A stretch of 33,323 bases of DNA from an uncultured Magnetospirillum sp. (lineage in GTDB: Bacteria > Pseudomonadota > Alphaproteobacteria > Rhodospirillales > Magnetospirillaceae): positions 1-33,323 of the forward strand of contig NZ_CAINTR010000115.1 of assembly GCF_903853455.1 (NCBI RefSeq). The letters are read 5' to 3'. Shown here piece by piece: positions 15,234-26,232 of this stretch; within the stretch, counting starts at the first letter, position 1, and every line of letters starts with the position of its first letter. The position numbers and the translations under genes are program-made. The notes under the pieces are model-generated. The model made no database searches and was not told where the DNA came from. It saw nothing but the letters and a program-made list of their open reading frames with translations.

Positions 15234-17309
15234 ATGCCCAAGCTGACGATCGACGGCAGGGAAATCGAGGTCGAGGCCGGAACCACCATCATCCAGGCCG
15301 CGGACCAACTCGGTATCGAGATCCCGCGTTTCTGCTACCACGAGCGCCTCGCCATCGCCGGCAATTGCCGCATGTGTCTGGTGGAAGTGGAGAAGATGCC
15401 CAAGCCGGTGGCCTCCTGCGCCCAGCCGGTGGGCGAAGGCATGGTGGTCAAGACCAACACGCCGGTGGTGCGCAAGGCGCGCCAGGGCGTGATGGAATTC
15501 CTGCTGCTGAACCATCCGCTGGATTGTCCGATCTGCGATCAGGGCGGCGAATGCGATCTTCAGGATCAGGCCATGGCCTACGGCGCCGACAAGGGACGCT
15601 GCCAGGAAGGCAAGCGCGCCGTGCCGGACAAGGATTACGGCCCGCTGGTCCAGACCATGATGACCCGGTGCATCCAGTGCACCCGTTGCGTCCGCTTCAT
15701 CTCCGAAATCGCCGGAACCCCGGTGCTGGGCGGCCTCGGCCGTGGCGAGCACATGGAGATCAGCCGCTATGTGGGCGCGGTGGTGTCGTCGGAGCTGTCG
15801 GGCAACCTGATCGACCTGTGCCCGGTGGGGGCGCTGACCAACAAGCCGGCCTCCTACACCTACCGCTCGTGGGAACTGAAGAAGACCGAGAGCGTCGATA
15901 CCATGGACGCGCTGGGCGCCTCCATCCGGGTCGATACCCGTGGCAACGAGGTCATCCGCGTCCTGCCGCGCGTCAACGAGGACGTCAACGAGGAATGGCT
16001 GTCGGACCGCTCGCGCTTCGCGGTGGACGGCCTCAAGCGCCAGCGTCTCGACCGCCCCTATGTCCGCAAGGACGGCAAGCTGGTGGCGGTGACCTGGACC
16101 GAGGCCTTCGCCGCCATCGCCGACAAGCTGAAGGGCCTCGCCGGCTCCAAGATCGCCGCCATCGCCGGTGATCAGGCCGATGCCGAGGCCATGGTGGCCT
16201 ATAAGGATCTGCTGACCGCCCTGGGCTCGACCAACCTGGACTGCCGCCAGGACGGCGCCGCCCTCGACCCGGCTGTTCGCGCCTCCTACCTGTTCAACAG
16301 CACCGCCGCCGGTATCGAGAACGCCGACGCCCTGCTGCTGATCGGCACCAATCCGCGCAAGGAAAGCCCGGTCCTCAACGCCCGCATCCGCAAGCGCTGG
16401 CAGAAGGGCGGCTTCAAGGTGGCCCGCATCGGCCATAAGAGCGATCTGACCTACAAGTACGAGGATCTGGGTGACCAGGCTTCGGTGCTGAAGGACATCG
16501 CCGAGGGCAAGCATCCCTTCTTCGAGGTTCTGAAGAACGCCGCCCGGCCGGCGCTGGTCATCGGCCAGGGCGCCCTGTCGCGTGACGACGGCGCCGTCCT
16601 GCTGGGGCTGGCCCGCAAGCTGGCCGACGCCGCCGGGCTGGTTAAGGACGGCTGGAACGGCTTCAACGTGCTGCATACCGCCGCCGCCCGCGTCGGCGGT
16701 CTCGATCTCGGCTTCGTGCCGGGTCAGGGCGGCAAGGACGTGGCCGGCATCCTGGCCGGCGCCGCCAAGGGCGACATCGAGGTGGTGTTCCTGCTCGGCG
16801 CCGACGAGGTCGAGATGGCCGCCCTGGGCAAGGCCTTCGTGGTCTATCAGGGTTCTCACGGCGATGCCGGGGCGCACCGCGCCGACGTGGTCCTGCCGGG
16901 AGCCGCCTATACCGAGAAGAGCGCCACCTACGTCAATCTGGAGGGCCGCGCCCAGCAGACCCGTCTGGCGGTGTTCCCGCCCGGCGAGGCCAAGGAGGAT
17001 TGGCGCATCGTCCGCGCCCTGTCCGACGTGCTGGGCAAGCCGCTCCCCTACGACTCGCTGAAGAGCGTGCGCGAGCGTCTGGTCAAGGCCAGCCCGGTCT
17101 TCGCCGCCATCGACGCGGTCACGCCCGCCGCCTGGGGCGCCGCCTTCGGGACCGAGGGCGCGCTGTCCGACCAGGCGCTGGTGTCCAACATCGACAATTT
17201 CTACATGACCGACCCGATCAGCCGCGCCTCCAAGACCATGGCGGAATGCACGGCAGCCTTCGGCGGTGGTTGCAACCACAAGCACAAGAAGACGGGGACA
17301 CATGGTTGA
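15234..17309 (+). CDS. nuoG: NADH-quinone oxidoreductase subunit G (75-kDa type)
   Basis: Encodes 691 residues, the short mitochondrial-like form. The N-terminal ferredoxin-like domain has N1b ligands Cys34, Cys45, Cys48 and Cys62. Next comes the His/Cys-ligated N5 site (His94, Cys98, Cys101, Cys107 in [18 protein letters not shown]). N4 ligands are Cys146, Cys149, Cys152 and Cys196. The extra N7 cluster cysteines of E. coli NuoG are not seen. The rest resembles a molybdopterin oxidoreductase fold without cofactor. It ends in the Lys/His-rich [12 protein letters not shown]. The ATG at 15234 lies 17 bp after nuoF with an AGAGAAG ribosome site. The last eight bases overlap nuoH. Confidence 0.96.
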   Translation: MPKLTIDGREIEVEAGTTIIQAADQLGIEIPRFCYHERLAIAGNCRMCLVEVEKMPKPVASCAQPVGEGMVVKTNTPVVRKARQGVMEFLLLNHPLDCPICDQGGECDLQDQAMAYGADKGRCQEGKRAVPDKDYGPLVQTMMTRCIQCTRCVRFISEIAGTPVLGGLGRGEHMEISRYVGAVVSSELSGNLIDLCPVGALTNKPASYTYRSWELKKTESVDTMDALGASIRVDTRGNEVIRVLPRVNEDVNEEWLSDRSRFAVDGLKRQRLDRPYVRKDGKLVAVTWTEAFAAIADKLKGLAGSKIAAIAGDQADAEAMVAYKDLLTALGSTNLDCRQDGAALDPAVRASYLFNSTAAGIENADALLLIGTNPRKESPVLNARIRKRWQKGGFKVARIGHKSDLTYKYEDLGDQASVLKDIAEGKHPFFEVLKNAARPALVIGQGALSRDDGAVLLGLARKLADAAGLVKDGWNGFNVLHTAAARVGGLDLGFVPGQGGKDVAGILAGAAKGDIEVVFLLGADEVEMAALGKAFVVYQGSHGDAGAHRADVVLPGAAYTEKSATYVNLEGRAQQTRLAVFPPGEAKEDWRIVRALSDVLGKPLPYDSLKSVRERLVKASPVFAAIDAVTPAAWGAAFGTEGALSDQALVSNIDNFYMTDPISRASKTMAECTAAFGGGCNHKHKKTGTHG

Positions 17310-18321
17310 TTTTGTGGCCGGGCTGCTGCCCCCTCTCCTCTGGCATCTGATCGTCATCGTCGTTCAGATCGTCGCCATCGTCCTGCCGCTGCTGATCGCC
17401 GTGGCCTACCTCACCTATGCCGAGCGCAAGGTGATCGGCGCCATGCAGATGCGCAAGGGACCCAACGTGGTCGGACCCTTCGGTCTGCTGCAACCCATGG
17501 CCGACGGCTTGAAGCTGTTCGTCAAGGAACTGGTGCTGCCGACCGCCGCCAGTCCGGTGGTGTTCATCGGCGCGCCCATGCTGACCTTCTTCCTGGCGCT
17601 GGTGGCCTGGGCGGTGATCCCGTTCGACGAGGGCTGGGTGCTGGCCAACATCAATGTCGGCGTGCTGTACATCTTCGCCATCTCGTCGCTCGGCGTGTAC
17701 GGCATCATCATGTCGGGTTGGGCGTCCAACTCCAAATACGCCTTCCTGGGCGGTCTCCGCTCGGCGGCGCAGATGGTGTCCTACGAAGTCTCCATTGGCT
17801 TCGTGCTGATTTCGGTGCTGCTGACGGTGGGATCGCTGAACCTGTCGGACGTGGTGCTGGCCCAGAAGAACCTGTGGTTCATCGTGCCGCACCTGCCCAT
17901 GTTCTTCATCTTCCTGATCTCCGGCCTGGCCGAGACCAACCGCTCGCCGTTCGACCTTCCCGAGGCGGAAGCCGAACTGGTGGCCGGCTACAACGTCGAA
18001 TATTCGTCCATGGCCTTCGCCCTGTTCTTCCTGGGTGAATACGCCAACATGCTGCTGATGGGAGCGATGACCTCGATCCTGTTCCTCGGCGGCTGGATGG
18101 CCCCGTTCGGACTGACCTTCATCCCCGGCATCATCTGGTTCGTCCTGAAGATCTGCATGGTGATGTTCGTCTTCCTGTGGGTTCGCGCCACCTTCCCGCG
18201 TTATCGCTACGATCAGCTGATGCGTCTGGGATGGAAGGTGTTCCTGCCGTTCTCGCTGTTCTGGCTGGTGCTGACCGCAAGCGTGCTGACCGCTTTCGGC
18301 TGGCTGCCGAACCAGGGATAG
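17302..18321 (+). CDS. nuoH: NADH-quinone oxidoreductase subunit H
   Basis: Encodes 339 residues, a membrane subunit with about eight helices that lines the quinone channel. Helix 1 (about 13-38) is followed by the conserved [19 protein letters not shown] (40-58) and [16 protein letters not shown]. The acidic loop [20 protein letters not shown], important for coupling, is intact. The ATG at 17302 overlaps the nuoG end by eight bases. The in-frame ATG at 17266 would put a basic stretch copied from the nuoG region in front of helix 1 and is unlikely. Confidence 0.97.
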   Translation: MVDFVAGLLPPLLWHLIVIVVQIVAIVLPLLIAVAYLTYAERKVIGAMQMRKGPNVVGPFGLLQPMADGLKLFVKELVLPTAASPVVFIGAPMLTFFLALVAWAVIPFDEGWVLANINVGVLYIFAISSLGVYGIIMSGWASNSKYAFLGGLRSAAQMVSYEVSIGFVLISVLLTVGSLNLSDVVLAQKNLWFIVPHLPMFFIFLISGLAETNRSPFDLPEAEAELVAGYNVEYSSMAFALFFLGEYANMLLMGAMTSILFLGGWMAPFGLTFIPGIIWFVLKICMVMFVFLWVRATFPRYRYDQLMRLGWKVFLPFSLFWLVLTASVLTAFGWLPNQG

Positions 18322-18331
18322 GAGCCTGACC

Positions 18332-18820
18332 ATGTCGTTCATCGACCGCACCACCCGCGCATTCCTGCTGACCGAGCTGTTCCAAGGCTTGTGGGTGACG
18401 CTGGGCTATATGTTCAAGCCCAAGGTGACCATCAACTACCCCTATGAGAAGGGGCCGCTGTCGCCCCGCTTCCGCGGCGAGCACGCGTTGCGCCGCTACG
18501 CCAACGGGGAAGAGCGCTGCATCGCCTGCAAGCTGTGCGAGGCCATCTGCCCGGCCCAGGCCATCACCATCGAGCCGGAGCCGCGTCCCGACGGGTCGCG
18601 CCGGGCCCGGCGCTACGACCTCGACATGACCAAGTGCATCTACTGCGGTCTGTGTCAGGAAGCTTGCCCGGTGGACGCCATCGTCGAGGGGCCGAACTTC
18701 GAGTACGCCACCGAGACTCGGGCGGAGCTGATGTACAACAAAAGCAAATTGCTCGCCAACGGCGACCGGTGGGAGGTCGAACTGGCCTTCCGCCTCGCCG
18801 CCGACGCGCCCTACCGGTGA
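18332..18820 (+). CDS. nuoI: NADH-quinone oxidoreductase subunit I (clusters N6a, N6b)
   Basis: Encodes 162 residues. It is the 23-kDa-type ferredoxin subunit, with two [4Fe-4S] clusters bridging NuoG and NuoB. Each binding site is complete: Cys63, Cys66, Cys69 and then Cys73 ([12 protein letters not shown]), and Cys102, Cys105, Cys108 and Cys112 ([12 protein letters not shown]). The N-terminal amphipathic helix ([16 protein letters not shown]) rests on the membrane. The gene starts 10 bp after the nuoH stop. Confidence 0.97.
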   Translation: MSFIDRTTRAFLLTELFQGLWVTLGYMFKPKVTINYPYEKGPLSPRFRGEHALRRYANGEERCIACKLCEAICPAQAITIEPEPRPDGSRRARRYDLDMTKCIYCGLCQEACPVDAIVEGPNFEYATETRAELMYNKSKLLANGDRWEVELAFRLAADAPYR

Positions 18821-18835
18821 CAGGGGACTAGAGGC

Positions 18836-19444
18836 ATGTTCACGGCACTCATCTTCTACATGTTCGCCGGCCTGGCGATCGCCAGCGGGGTGATGGTCAT
18901 CTCGTCGCGCAACCCGGTCCATTCGGTCCTGTGGCTGATTCTCGCCTTCTTCAACGCGGCCGGCTTGTTCCTGCTGCTGGGGGCGGAATTCCTCGCCATG
19001 GTGCTGGTGATCGTCTATGTCGGCGCGGTGGCGGTGTTGTTCCTGTTCGTGGTGATGATGCTCGACATCAATCTGGTCGAGTTCCGCGAGGGCTTCCTGC
19101 AATACCTGCCGACCGGGGCGTTGATCGGTCTGGTGCTGCTGGTGGAGCTGCTGACCATGTTCGGCGGCTGGGCCTTCGCGCCGGATGTGGCCGCAGCGGT
19201 CATGGCGCCGACGCCGGCGCTGGCCCAGGCCAACAACACGGTGGCGCTGGGTCAACTGATCTACACCAACTACGTCTACCTGTTCCAGGCGTCGGGTCTG
19301 ATCCTGCTGGTGGCCATGATCGGCACCATCCTGCTCACCCATCGCCGCCGCACCGGGGTGCGCAAGCAGGTGGTCGCCGATCAGGTGGCGCGCAATGCCA
19401 GCTCGGTCGAGCTGCGCAAGGTCCAGACGGGGAGGGGCATCTGA
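18836..19444 (+). CDS. nuoJ: NADH-quinone oxidoreductase subunit J
   Basis: Encodes 202 residues with five predicted membrane helices (about 3-22, 29-48, 53-76, 89-112 and 145-165). The conserved third helix, [20 protein letters not shown], is the one that contains the pi-bulge known to rearrange during turnover. The cytoplasmic tail is Arg/Lys-rich and longer than the last helix needs. It lies 15 bp after nuoI, with a GGGGA site upstream, and its stop overlaps the nuoK start by one base. Confidence 0.96.
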   Translation: MFTALIFYMFAGLAIASGVMVISSRNPVHSVLWLILAFFNAAGLFLLLGAEFLAMVLVIVYVGAVAVLFLFVVMMLDINLVEFREGFLQYLPTGALIGLVLLVELLTMFGGWAFAPDVAAAVMAPTPALAQANNTVALGQLIYTNYVYLFQASGLILLVAMIGTILLTHRRRTGVRKQVVADQVARNASSVELRKVQTGRGI

Positions 19445-19755
19445 TGTTCGAGATCGGTCTGTCCCACTACCTGTCGGTGGCGGCGATCCTGTTCACGCTG
19501 GGCGTGTTCGGCATCTTCCTCAACCGCAAGAACGTCATCATCATCATGATGTCCGTCGAGCTGATGCTGCTGGCGGTGAACATCAACTTCGTGGCGTTCT
19601 CGTCCTATCTGCACGACTTGGTCGGTCAGGTGTTCGCCATGTTCATCCTGACCGTGGCCGCGGCGGAAGCCGCCATCGGTCTGGCCATCGTCGTCGTCTT
19701 CTTCCGCAACCGCGGCACCATCGCGGTCGAAGAAATCAGCCAGCTCAAGGGGTAG
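19444..19755 (+). CDS. nuoK: NADH-quinone oxidoreductase subunit K
   Basis: Encodes 103 residues and three membrane helices. The two buried glutamates needed for proton transfer are Glu39 in [11 protein letters not shown] and Glu75 in [11 protein letters not shown], matching Glu36 and Glu72 of the E. coli subunit. The C-terminus ends EEISQLKG. The ATG at 19444 shares its first base with the nuoJ stop (TGATG), so translation is coupled. Confidence 0.97.
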   Translation: MFEIGLSHYLSVAAILFTLGVFGIFLNRKNVIIIMMSVELMLLAVNINFVAFSSYLHDLVGQVFAMFILTVAAAEAAIGLAIVVVFFRNRGTIAVEEISQLKG

Positions 19756-19761
19756 CCGCGG

Positions 19762-21690
19762 ATGATCACTGCAACCGTATTCCTGCCGCTGCTGGGAGCG
19801 ATGGTCGCCGGCCTGTTCGGCCGCTTCATCGGTGACCGTGGGGCACAGATCATCACCTGCGGCCTGCTGCTGGTGTCCGCCGTCCTGGCGGGATTGATCT
19901 TCAACAAGGTCGCCCTCGGCGGTCATCCCGAAACCATCCTGATCGCCGACTGGATCCAGTCCGGCACGGTCAACGTCACCTGGTCGCTGAAGGTCGACAC
20001 CCTGACGGCGGTGATGCTGATCGTGGTGACCTGGGTGTCGGCGGCGGTGCATGTGTACTCGGTCGGCTATATGAGCCACGACACCTCCATCGCCCGCTTC
20101 CAGAGCTATCTGTCGCTGTTCACCTTCGCCATGCTGATGCTGGTGACCGCCGACAACCTGGTGCAGATGTTCTTCGGCTGGGAAGGCGTCGGCGTCGCCT
20201 CCTACCTGCTGATCGGCTTCTGGTACGAGAAGCCCTCGGCCTCGGCCGCCGCCATCAAGGCCTTCGTGGTCAACCGGGTCGGCGATTTCGGCTTCGCGCT
20301 CGGAATCTTCGGCACCTACTTCCTGTTCGGCTCGGTCGGCTTTGACGCCATCTTCCAGGCGGCGCCGGACAAGGCCGCCGCCACCGTCACCTTCTTCGGG
20401 GTCGAGTGGCACGCCATCACCATCTGCTGCCTGCTGCTGTTCGTCGGCGCCATGGGCAAGTCGGCCCAGCTCGGCCTGCACACCTGGCTGCCCGACGCCA
20501 TGGAAGGCCCGACGCCGGTCTCCGCCCTGATCCACGCCGCCACCATGGTGACCGCCGGCGTGTTCATGGTGGCCCGCATGAGCCCGCTGTTCGAGTTCTC
20601 CGACACCGCGCTGACCGTGGTCACCGTGGTCGGCGCCGCCACCGCCATCTTCGCGGCGACGGTGGGTTGCGTGCAGAACGACATCAAGCGGATCATCGCC
20701 TACTCGACCTGCTCGCAGCTGGGCTACATGTTCTTCGCCATCGGCGTGTCGGCCTATCAGGCCGCCATCTTCCACCTGATGACCCACGCCTTCTTCAAGG
20801 CCCTGCTGTTCCTCGGTGCCGGATCGGTGATCCACGCCATGAGCGACGAGCAGGACATCCGCAAGATGGGCGGCATCTGGAAGCATGTGAAGGTGACCTG
20901 GGTCCTGATGTGGATCGGGTCGCTGGCGCTGGCCGGGGTGCCGTTCTTCGCCGGCTTCTACTCCAAGGACACGATCCTGGAAGCCGCCTGGGGCTCGCAT
21001 ACCATCGCCGGCCAGGGCGCCTACTGGCTGGGCTGCGCCGCCGCCTTCCTGACCGCCTTCTACTCGTGGCGCCTGCTGCTGCTCACCTTCCACGGCCGTC
21101 CCCGCGCCGACGAGCATGTGATGGCCCATGTGCATGAAAGCCCGGCGGTGATGATCCTGCCGCTGCTGTTCCTGGCGACCGGCGCGGTGTTCGCGGGCTG
21201 GCTCGGCTTCGACCTGTTCGTCGGCCATGCCAACCACGAATTCTGGCTCCACTCCATCCTGAACACCGAGGCCCATCCGGCCCTGGAGAACGCCCACCAT
21301 GTTCCGGAATGGGTGGCGTTGCTGCCGACGGTGGTGGCGCTGTCGGGCATCGCCCTGGCCTATCTGTTCTACTCCTTCGCTCCCGGCTTGCCGGTGGCGC
21401 TGGCCAACACCTTCCAGGGTGTCTACCAGTTCTTGCTGAACAAGTGGTACTTCGACGAGCTCTACGACACGATCTTCGTGAAGCCCGCCTTCCGGCTTGG
21501 CCGCGGTCTGTGGCTGGGCGGCGACGGCGCGCTGATCGACGGCGTCGGACCCGACGGCGTGGCCGCGGCGACGGTGGTGATCGCCAAGCGGTTCAGCCGC
21601 ATGCAGAGCGGTTTCCTGTACCACTATGCATTCTCGATGCTGATCGGTGTGGCGGTTTTCGTCACCTGGTACATTTTCAACGCGCGCTGA
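19762..21690 (+). CDS. nuoL: NADH-quinone oxidoreductase subunit L (antiporter-like)
   Basis: Encodes 642 residues, the distal proton-pumping subunit, with about 16 membrane helices and the long lateral helix near the C-terminus. Key residues are visible: Glu141 in FFGWEGVGVASYLLIGFWY, Lys233 in GAMGKSAQLGLHTWLPDAME and His259 in SALIHAATMV. Six bases separate it from nuoK. Length is normal for the family, and no frameshift is seen. Confidence 0.97.
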   Translation: MITATVFLPLLGAMVAGLFGRFIGDRGAQIITCGLLLVSAVLAGLIFNKVALGGHPETILIADWIQSGTVNVTWSLKVDTLTAVMLIVVTWVSAAVHVYSVGYMSHDTSIARFQSYLSLFTFAMLMLVTADNLVQMFFGWEGVGVASYLLIGFWYEKPSASAAAIKAFVVNRVGDFGFALGIFGTYFLFGSVGFDAIFQAAPDKAAATVTFFGVEWHAITICCLLLFVGAMGKSAQLGLHTWLPDAMEGPTPVSALIHAATMVTAGVFMVARMSPLFEFSDTALTVVTVVGAATAIFAATVGCVQNDIKRIIAYSTCSQLGYMFFAIGVSAYQAAIFHLMTHAFFKALLFLGAGSVIHAMSDEQDIRKMGGIWKHVKVTWVLMWIGSLALAGVPFFAGFYSKDTILEAAWGSHTIAGQGAYWLGCAAAFLTAFYSWRLLLLTFHGRPRADEHVMAHVHESPAVMILPLLFLATGAVFAGWLGFDLFVGHANHEFWLHSILNTEAHPALENAHHVPEWVALLPTVVALSGIALAYLFYSFAPGLPVALANTFQGVYQFLLNKWYFDELYDTIFVKPAFRLGRGLWLGGDGALIDGVGPDGVAAATVVIAKRFSRMQSGFLYHYAFSMLIGVAVFVTWYIFNAR

Positions 21691-21708
21691 AGACGAGGAA
21701 GACGTCAA

Positions 21709-23223
21709 ATGAACGACTGGCCCCTTCTCTCGCTGACGACGTTCCTGCCGCTGCTCGGCGCGTTGTTCATCCTGACCATCCGCGGCGAGGCCGAGGTGGT
21801 GACGAGGAACGCCCGCGCCGTGGCGCTGCTGACCTCGGTGGCGACCTTCATCGTTTCGCTGTTCATCCTGGTGAAGTTCAACGGCTCCTCGCCGGACTTC
21901 CAGTTCAAGGAAACCGCCACCTGGTTCCCCGGCACCACCATCGCCTATTCCATGGGTGTCGATGGCGTCTCCATGTGGTTCGTGATCCTGTCCACCTTCC
22001 TGACCCCCATCTGCATCCTGTCGTCGTTCGCCGGGGTCACCAAGCGGGTCAAGGAATACATGGTCGCCTTCCTGGTCCTGGAAACCATGATGGTGGGCAT
22101 GTTCTGCGCCCTTGATCTGGTGCTGTTCTACATCTTCTTCGAGGCGGTCCTGATCCCGATGTTCATCATCATCGGCGTCTGGGGCGGCCAGCGGCGGGTC
22201 TACGCCGCCTTCAAGTTCTTCCTCTACACCCTGGCCGGCTCGGTTTTGATGCTGCTGGCCATGATGGCGATCTATTTCGAGGCCCACACCACCGACATCC
22301 CGTCGCTGATGGCGCATTCCTTCCCCTTCGCCTTGCAGCAGTGGCTGTGGCTGGCCTTCTTCGCCTCCTTCGCGGTGAAGGTGCCCATGTGGCCGGTCCA
22401 CACCTGGTTGCCCGACGCCCACGTGGAGGCGCCGACCGCCGGTTCGGTGATCCTGGCGGGCGTGCTGCTGAAGATGGGCGCTTACGGTTTCCTGCGCTTC
22501 TCGGTGCCCATGCTGCCGGACGCGTCGGTCTACTTCACGCCGCTGATCTACACCTTGTCCATCGTGGCGGTGATCTACACCTCGCTGGTGGCGCTGGTCC
22601 AAGACGACATGAAGAAGCTGATCGCCTACAGCTCGGTGGCCCATATGGGCTACGTGACCATCGGCATCTTCTCCATGACGGTCCAGGGTGTCGAGGGCGC
22701 CATCTTCCAGATGCTGTCCCACGGCATCGTCGCCAGCGCCCTGTTCCTGTGCGTCGGCGTGGTCTACGACCGCATGCATACCCGCGAGATCGCCCGCTAC
22801 GGCGGTCTGGCCACCCGCATGCCCATCTACGCGGCGGTGTTCATGCTGTTCACCATGGCGTCGGTCGGCCTGCCGGGAACGTCGGGTTTCGTCGGCGAGT
22901 TCCTGGTGCTGCTGGGCGTCTTCCAGGTCAGCAGCTGGGTGGCGTTCTTCGCCGCCACCGGTCTGGTGCTGGGCTGCACCTACATGCTGCTCCTGTATCG
23001 CCGGGTGATGTTCGGCCGGCTGGTGCGGGAAGACCTGAAGGCGATCCTCGATCTCGACCTGCGCGAGGTTGCCGTATTCGTGCCGCTGATCCTGATCGTG
23101 ATCTGGATGGGTGTGTATCCCTCGACCGTGATCGAGCCGATCCACGCCACAGTGGCCAAGATGATCGATAATTACGAGCTCGCCCGGGCCGCCCATGAGG
23201 GCCTGTCGGTAGCGGCGCGTTGA
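21709..23223 (+). CDS. nuoM: NADH-quinone oxidoreductase subunit M (antiporter-like)
   Basis: Encodes 504 residues with about 14 membrane helices. Glu145 in [20 protein letters not shown] and Lys224 in [20 protein letters not shown] are the paired residues of the proton channel, corresponding to Glu144 and Lys234 in E. coli. It starts 18 bp after nuoL. A GACGAGGAAGACG stretch before the ATG at 21709 can serve as ribosome site. Confidence 0.97.
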   Translation: MNDWPLLSLTTFLPLLGALFILTIRGEAEVVTRNARAVALLTSVATFIVSLFILVKFNGSSPDFQFKETATWFPGTTIAYSMGVDGVSMWFVILSTFLTPICILSSFAGVTKRVKEYMVAFLVLETMMVGMFCALDLVLFYIFFEAVLIPMFIIIGVWGGQRRVYAAFKFFLYTLAGSVLMLLAMMAIYFEAHTTDIPSLMAHSFPFALQQWLWLAFFASFAVKVPMWPVHTWLPDAHVEAPTAGSVILAGVLLKMGAYGFLRFSVPMLPDASVYFTPLIYTLSIVAVIYTSLVALVQDDMKKLIAYSSVAHMGYVTIGIFSMTVQGVEGAIFQMLSHGIVASALFLCVGVVYDRMHTREIARYGGLATRMPIYAAVFMLFTMASVGLPGTSGFVGEFLVLLGVFQVSSWVAFFAATGLVLGCTYMLLLYRRVMFGRLVREDLKAILDLDLREVAVFVPLILIVIWMGVYPSTVIEPIHATVAKMIDNYELARAAHEGLSVAAR

Positions 23224-23236
23224 GGGGGAACCTGAC

Positions 23237-24700
23237 GTGATCAAGACTCTCGACCTCGTCCCGGTGCTGCCGGAACTCTTCGTCGCCGTCGCCGGTCTGG
23301 CGCTGCTGATGCTTGGCGTGTTCCGCAAGGAAGACAACACCAAGCCGATCTCGGTGCTGGTGATCCTGGTGCTGGCGGCGGCCATGGTGTTGGTGTCGTC
23401 GCTGGGAAGCGAGCGCCATGTGGCCTTCGGCGGATTGTTCGTGGCCGACCGGTTCGCCGGTTTCGCCAAGGCCCTGGTGCTGCTGGCCTCGGCCTTCGCC
23501 ACCGCCATGTCGCTTCAATTCCTGGAAAAGGAAAAGATCGGCCGCTTCGAATATCCGGTGCTGGTGCTGTTCGCCACGCTGGGCATGATGATGATGATCT
23601 CGGCTAACGACTTCATGTCGCTGTATCTGGGCCTCGAGCTCCAGAGCCTGTCGCTGTACGTCCTGGCGGCATTCCAGCGCGACAGCCTGAAGTCCACCGA
23701 GGCGGGTCTGAAGTACTTCGTCCTCGGCGCCCTGGCGTCGGGCATGCTGCTTTATGGCGTGTCGCTGCTCTATGGCTTCGCCGGCACCACCTCGTTCGAG
23801 GGGCTGGCCAAGGTCTTCGCCGCCGGCCACGAGCATGGGGTGAAGCCCAGCCTGGGCATCGTCGCCGGTCTGGTCTTCGTGCTGGCCGGCCTGTCGTTCA
23901 AGATCTCGGCGGTGCCGTTCCACATGTGGGCGCCCGACGTCTACGAGGGCGCCCCCACCCCGGTGACCGCGTTCTTCGCGGTGGCGCCCAAGATCGCGGC
24001 GCTGTGCCTGCTGATCCGGGTCATGACCGGTCCGTTCGGCGATCTGATCGAGCAGTGGCGCCAGGTGGTCAGCTTCATCGCCGTCGCCTCCATGTTCATC
24101 GGCGCCTTCGCCGCCGTGGCCCAGACCAACATCAAGCGTCTGATGGCCTACAGCTCCATCGGCCATGTGGGCTTCATCCTGGTGGGCGTCGCCGCCGGGT
24201 CGAACCTTGGCATCCAGGGCGTGCTGATCTATCTGGCCATCTACCTGTTCATGAACGTGGGCACCTTCGCGGTGATCCTGTCCATGCGCCAGAAGGGCCG
24301 CATGGTCGAGGGCATCGCCGACCTCGCCGGCCTGTCCAAGACCAATCCGGTCATGGCCTTCGTCATGGCGGTGCTGATGTTCTCCATGGCGGGCATCCCG
24401 CCGCTGGCCGGCTTCTGGGGCAAGTTCTACGTCTTCATGGCGGCCATCGAGGCGCATCTCTACACCTTGGCGATCCTGGGCGTGCTGTCCTCGGTGGTGG
24501 GCACCTTCTACTATCTGCGCATCATCAAGATCATGTACTTCGACGAGCCGGCCGAGGCGCTGGATCGTCCGGTCGGGCAGTCGCTGGCGCTGGTGATGGC
24601 GGTCAGCACCCTGGTGGTGCTCGCCTTCACCTTCCTGCCGGCTCCGCTGGTGACGGGAGCCAAGGCGGCCGCCTCGGTGCTGTTTCCCGCCGCCGGATGA
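23237..24700 (+). CDS. nuoN: NADH-quinone oxidoreductase subunit N (antiporter-like)
   Basis: Encodes 487 residues from a GTG at 23237, with GAGGGGGAA upstream. It is the third antiporter-like subunit, and about 14 membrane helices are predicted. Glu134 in [17 protein letters not shown] and Lys222 in [20 protein letters not shown] are the channel residues. It is the last nuo gene. Its stop overlaps the birA start (ATGA), so the ligase gene is probably translated from the same message. Confidence 0.96.
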   Translation: MIKTLDLVPVLPELFVAVAGLALLMLGVFRKEDNTKPISVLVILVLAAAMVLVSSLGSERHVAFGGLFVADRFAGFAKALVLLASAFATAMSLQFLEKEKIGRFEYPVLVLFATLGMMMMISANDFMSLYLGLELQSLSLYVLAAFQRDSLKSTEAGLKYFVLGALASGMLLYGVSLLYGFAGTTSFEGLAKVFAAGHEHGVKPSLGIVAGLVFVLAGLSFKISAVPFHMWAPDVYEGAPTPVTAFFAVAPKIAALCLLIRVMTGPFGDLIEQWRQVVSFIAVASMFIGAFAAVAQTNIKRLMAYSSIGHVGFILVGVAAGSNLGIQGVLIYLAIYLFMNVGTFAVILSMRQKGRMVEGIADLAGLSKTNPVMAFVMAVLMFSMAGIPPLAGFWGKFYVFMAAIEAHLYTLAILGVLSSVVGTFYYLRIIKIMYFDEPAEALDRPVGQSLALVMAVSTLVVLAFTFLPAPLVTGAKAAASVLFPAAG

Positions 24701-25440
24701 GCAGTCCTGCACTGCCGCCGCCTTTCAGCCTTATCGGGTTGGAGGCGGTGGGCAGCACCAATGACGAAGCGCGGCGGCTGGTGTCGGAAGATACCGCCGC
24801 CGATCTTCTGGTGGTCACCGCACGGACGCAGACCGCCGGGCGGGGGCGGCGCGGCCGCCAATGGCGGAGTCCCGAGGGCAATCTTCACGCTTCGGTGCTG
24901 ATCCGGCTGGACCGCTCCTTGGCCGAATCGGCCCAGATCGGCTTCGTCGCGGCGCTGGCCGTGGTCGAAGGGCTGGCGGAACTGGTGCCGGCCGCCGATT
25001 TTCGCTGCAAATGGCCCAACGACGTCCTATGTAACGGCAAGAAGATCGCGGGCATGCTGCTGGAGACCGCCGGCGATGGCTGGCTGGTGCTGGGGCTCGG
25101 CGTCGATGTGGCGCAGGCCCCGCCGCCGGGAGAAGCCCTCTATGCGGCAATCGCGCTGGCGGAATTGGGCTGGAGCGGCGAAGCTGCGGCGGTTTTGGCG
25201 GCGTTCTGCCGCCGGTTCGGCCCTTGGCTGGAACGCTGGCGGGCCGCCGGCTTCGCGCCGGTGCGCCAGGCTTGGCTGGAGCGGGCGCGCGAGCTGGGAG
25301 AGCAGGCGGTGGTGCGGCTCGAAACCGAGACGCTGACCGGCCGGTTCGCCGGCCTTGATCACGACGGTGCCCTGATGCTGGATCAGGGCCACGACGGAGT
25401 TCGCCGCATCCTGGCGGGTGACGTGTTTTTTCCGGGGTAG
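24697..25440 (+). CDS. birA: Biotin--[acetyl-CoA-carboxylase] ligase (BirA, no DNA-binding domain)
   Basis: Encodes 247 residues. The enzyme makes biotinyl-AMP and attaches biotin to carboxylase carrier proteins. Motifs are VGSTNDEA (18-25), the adenylate-binding [19 protein letters not shown] (46-64) and [19 protein letters not shown] (105-123) with the active-site lysines. A short C-terminal SH3-like domain ends in DVFFPG. The N-terminal helix-turn-helix of the E. coli bifunctional protein is absent, so it should not act as a biotin-operon repressor. The ATG at 24697 overlaps the nuoN stop. coaX follows after 9 bp. Confidence 0.94.
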   Translation: MSSPALPPPFSLIGLEAVGSTNDEARRLVSEDTAADLLVVTARTQTAGRGRRGRQWRSPEGNLHASVLIRLDRSLAESAQIGFVAALAVVEGLAELVPAADFRCKWPNDVLCNGKKIAGMLLETAGDGWLVLGLGVDVAQAPPPGEALYAAIALAELGWSGEAAAVLAAFCRRFGPWLERWRAAGFAPVRQAWLERARELGEQAVVRLETETLTGRFAGLDHDGALMLDQGHDGVRRILAGDVFFPG

Positions 25441-25449
25441 GAGAGTTCC

Positions 25450-26232
25450 ATGCTGTTGGCCATCGACTCGGGCAACACCAACATCGTCTTCGCCGTCTAT
25501 GACGGCGACCAATTGCGCGGCGAGTGGCGCGCCTCGACCGATTCCGAGCGCACGGCCGACGAGTTGGGGGTGTGGCTGACCCAATTGCTGACCATCGAGG
25601 GACTGAACCGGCTGGACATCACCGCCGCCATCATCGCCAGCGTGGTGCCGGCCATGGTGTTCGGGCTGAAGACCCTGTGCCGCCGCTATTTCCGCTGCGA
25701 GCCGCTGGTGGTGGGCGACGAGGGGGTCGATCTCGGCCTGTCGATCCAACTGGACCGGCCCGAGGAAGTGGGCGCCGACCGTCTGGTCAACGCGGTGGCG
25801 GCGCACAAATACTACAAGGGGCCGCTGATCGTCATCGACTTCGGCACCGCGACCACCTTCGACGTGGTCGATGCCGCCGGTAATTACTGCGGCGGCGCCA
25901 TCGCGCCCGGCATCAACCTGTCGCTGGAGGCGCTGCATACCGCCGCCGCTAAATTGCCCCGCGTCGCAATAGGACGGCCGAAGAACGTGATCGGCCGCGC
26001 CACCGTGCCGGCCATGCAATCGGGCATCTTCTGGGGCTATGTCAGCCTGATCGAGGGGCTGGTGATGCGCATTACCGAAGAGTTCGGGGAAAAGATGCTG
26101 GTGGTGGCCACCGGCGGCTTGGCGCCGCTGTTCGCCGACGCCACCAAGGTCATCAATTTCCTCGACGCCGACCTCACCCTGCGGGGATTACTCGAGATCC
26201 ACCGCCGCAACTGCGCATTGGCGACCGAATGA
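25450..26232 (+). CDS. coaX: Type III pantothenate kinase (CoaX)
   Basis: Encodes 260 residues. It phosphorylates pantothenate, the first step of coenzyme A synthesis. The N-terminal [18 protein letters not shown] is the phosphate-binding loop with Asp6. [11 protein letters not shown] (108-118) and [13 protein letters not shown] (129-141) are the other signatures of the ASKHA-fold kinase. The ribosome site AGGAGAG lies just before the ATG at 25450. The stop overlaps the RNase J gene start by four bases. The order birA-coaX-RNase J after nuoN is widespread in alphaproteobacteria. Confidence 0.95.
   Translation: MLLAIDSGNTNIVFAVYDGDQLRGEWRASTDSERTADELGVWLTQLLTIEGLNRLDITAAIIASVVPAMVFGLKTLCRRYFRCEPLVVGDEGVDLGLSIQLDRPEEVGADRLVNAVAAHKYYKGPLIVIDFGTATTFDVVDAAGNYCGGAIAPGINLSLEALHTAAAKLPRVAIGRPKNVIGRATVPAMQSGIFWGYVSLIEGLVMRITEEFGEKMLVVATGGLAPLFADATKVINFLDADLTLRGLLEIHRRNCALATE

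Noticed and set aside
19381-23508. 1375-codon open frame on the minus strand across nuoJ-nuoN
   Set aside because: Antisense shadow of membrane-protein genes, giving a His/Gln/Asp/Gly-rich sequence with no recognisable domain.
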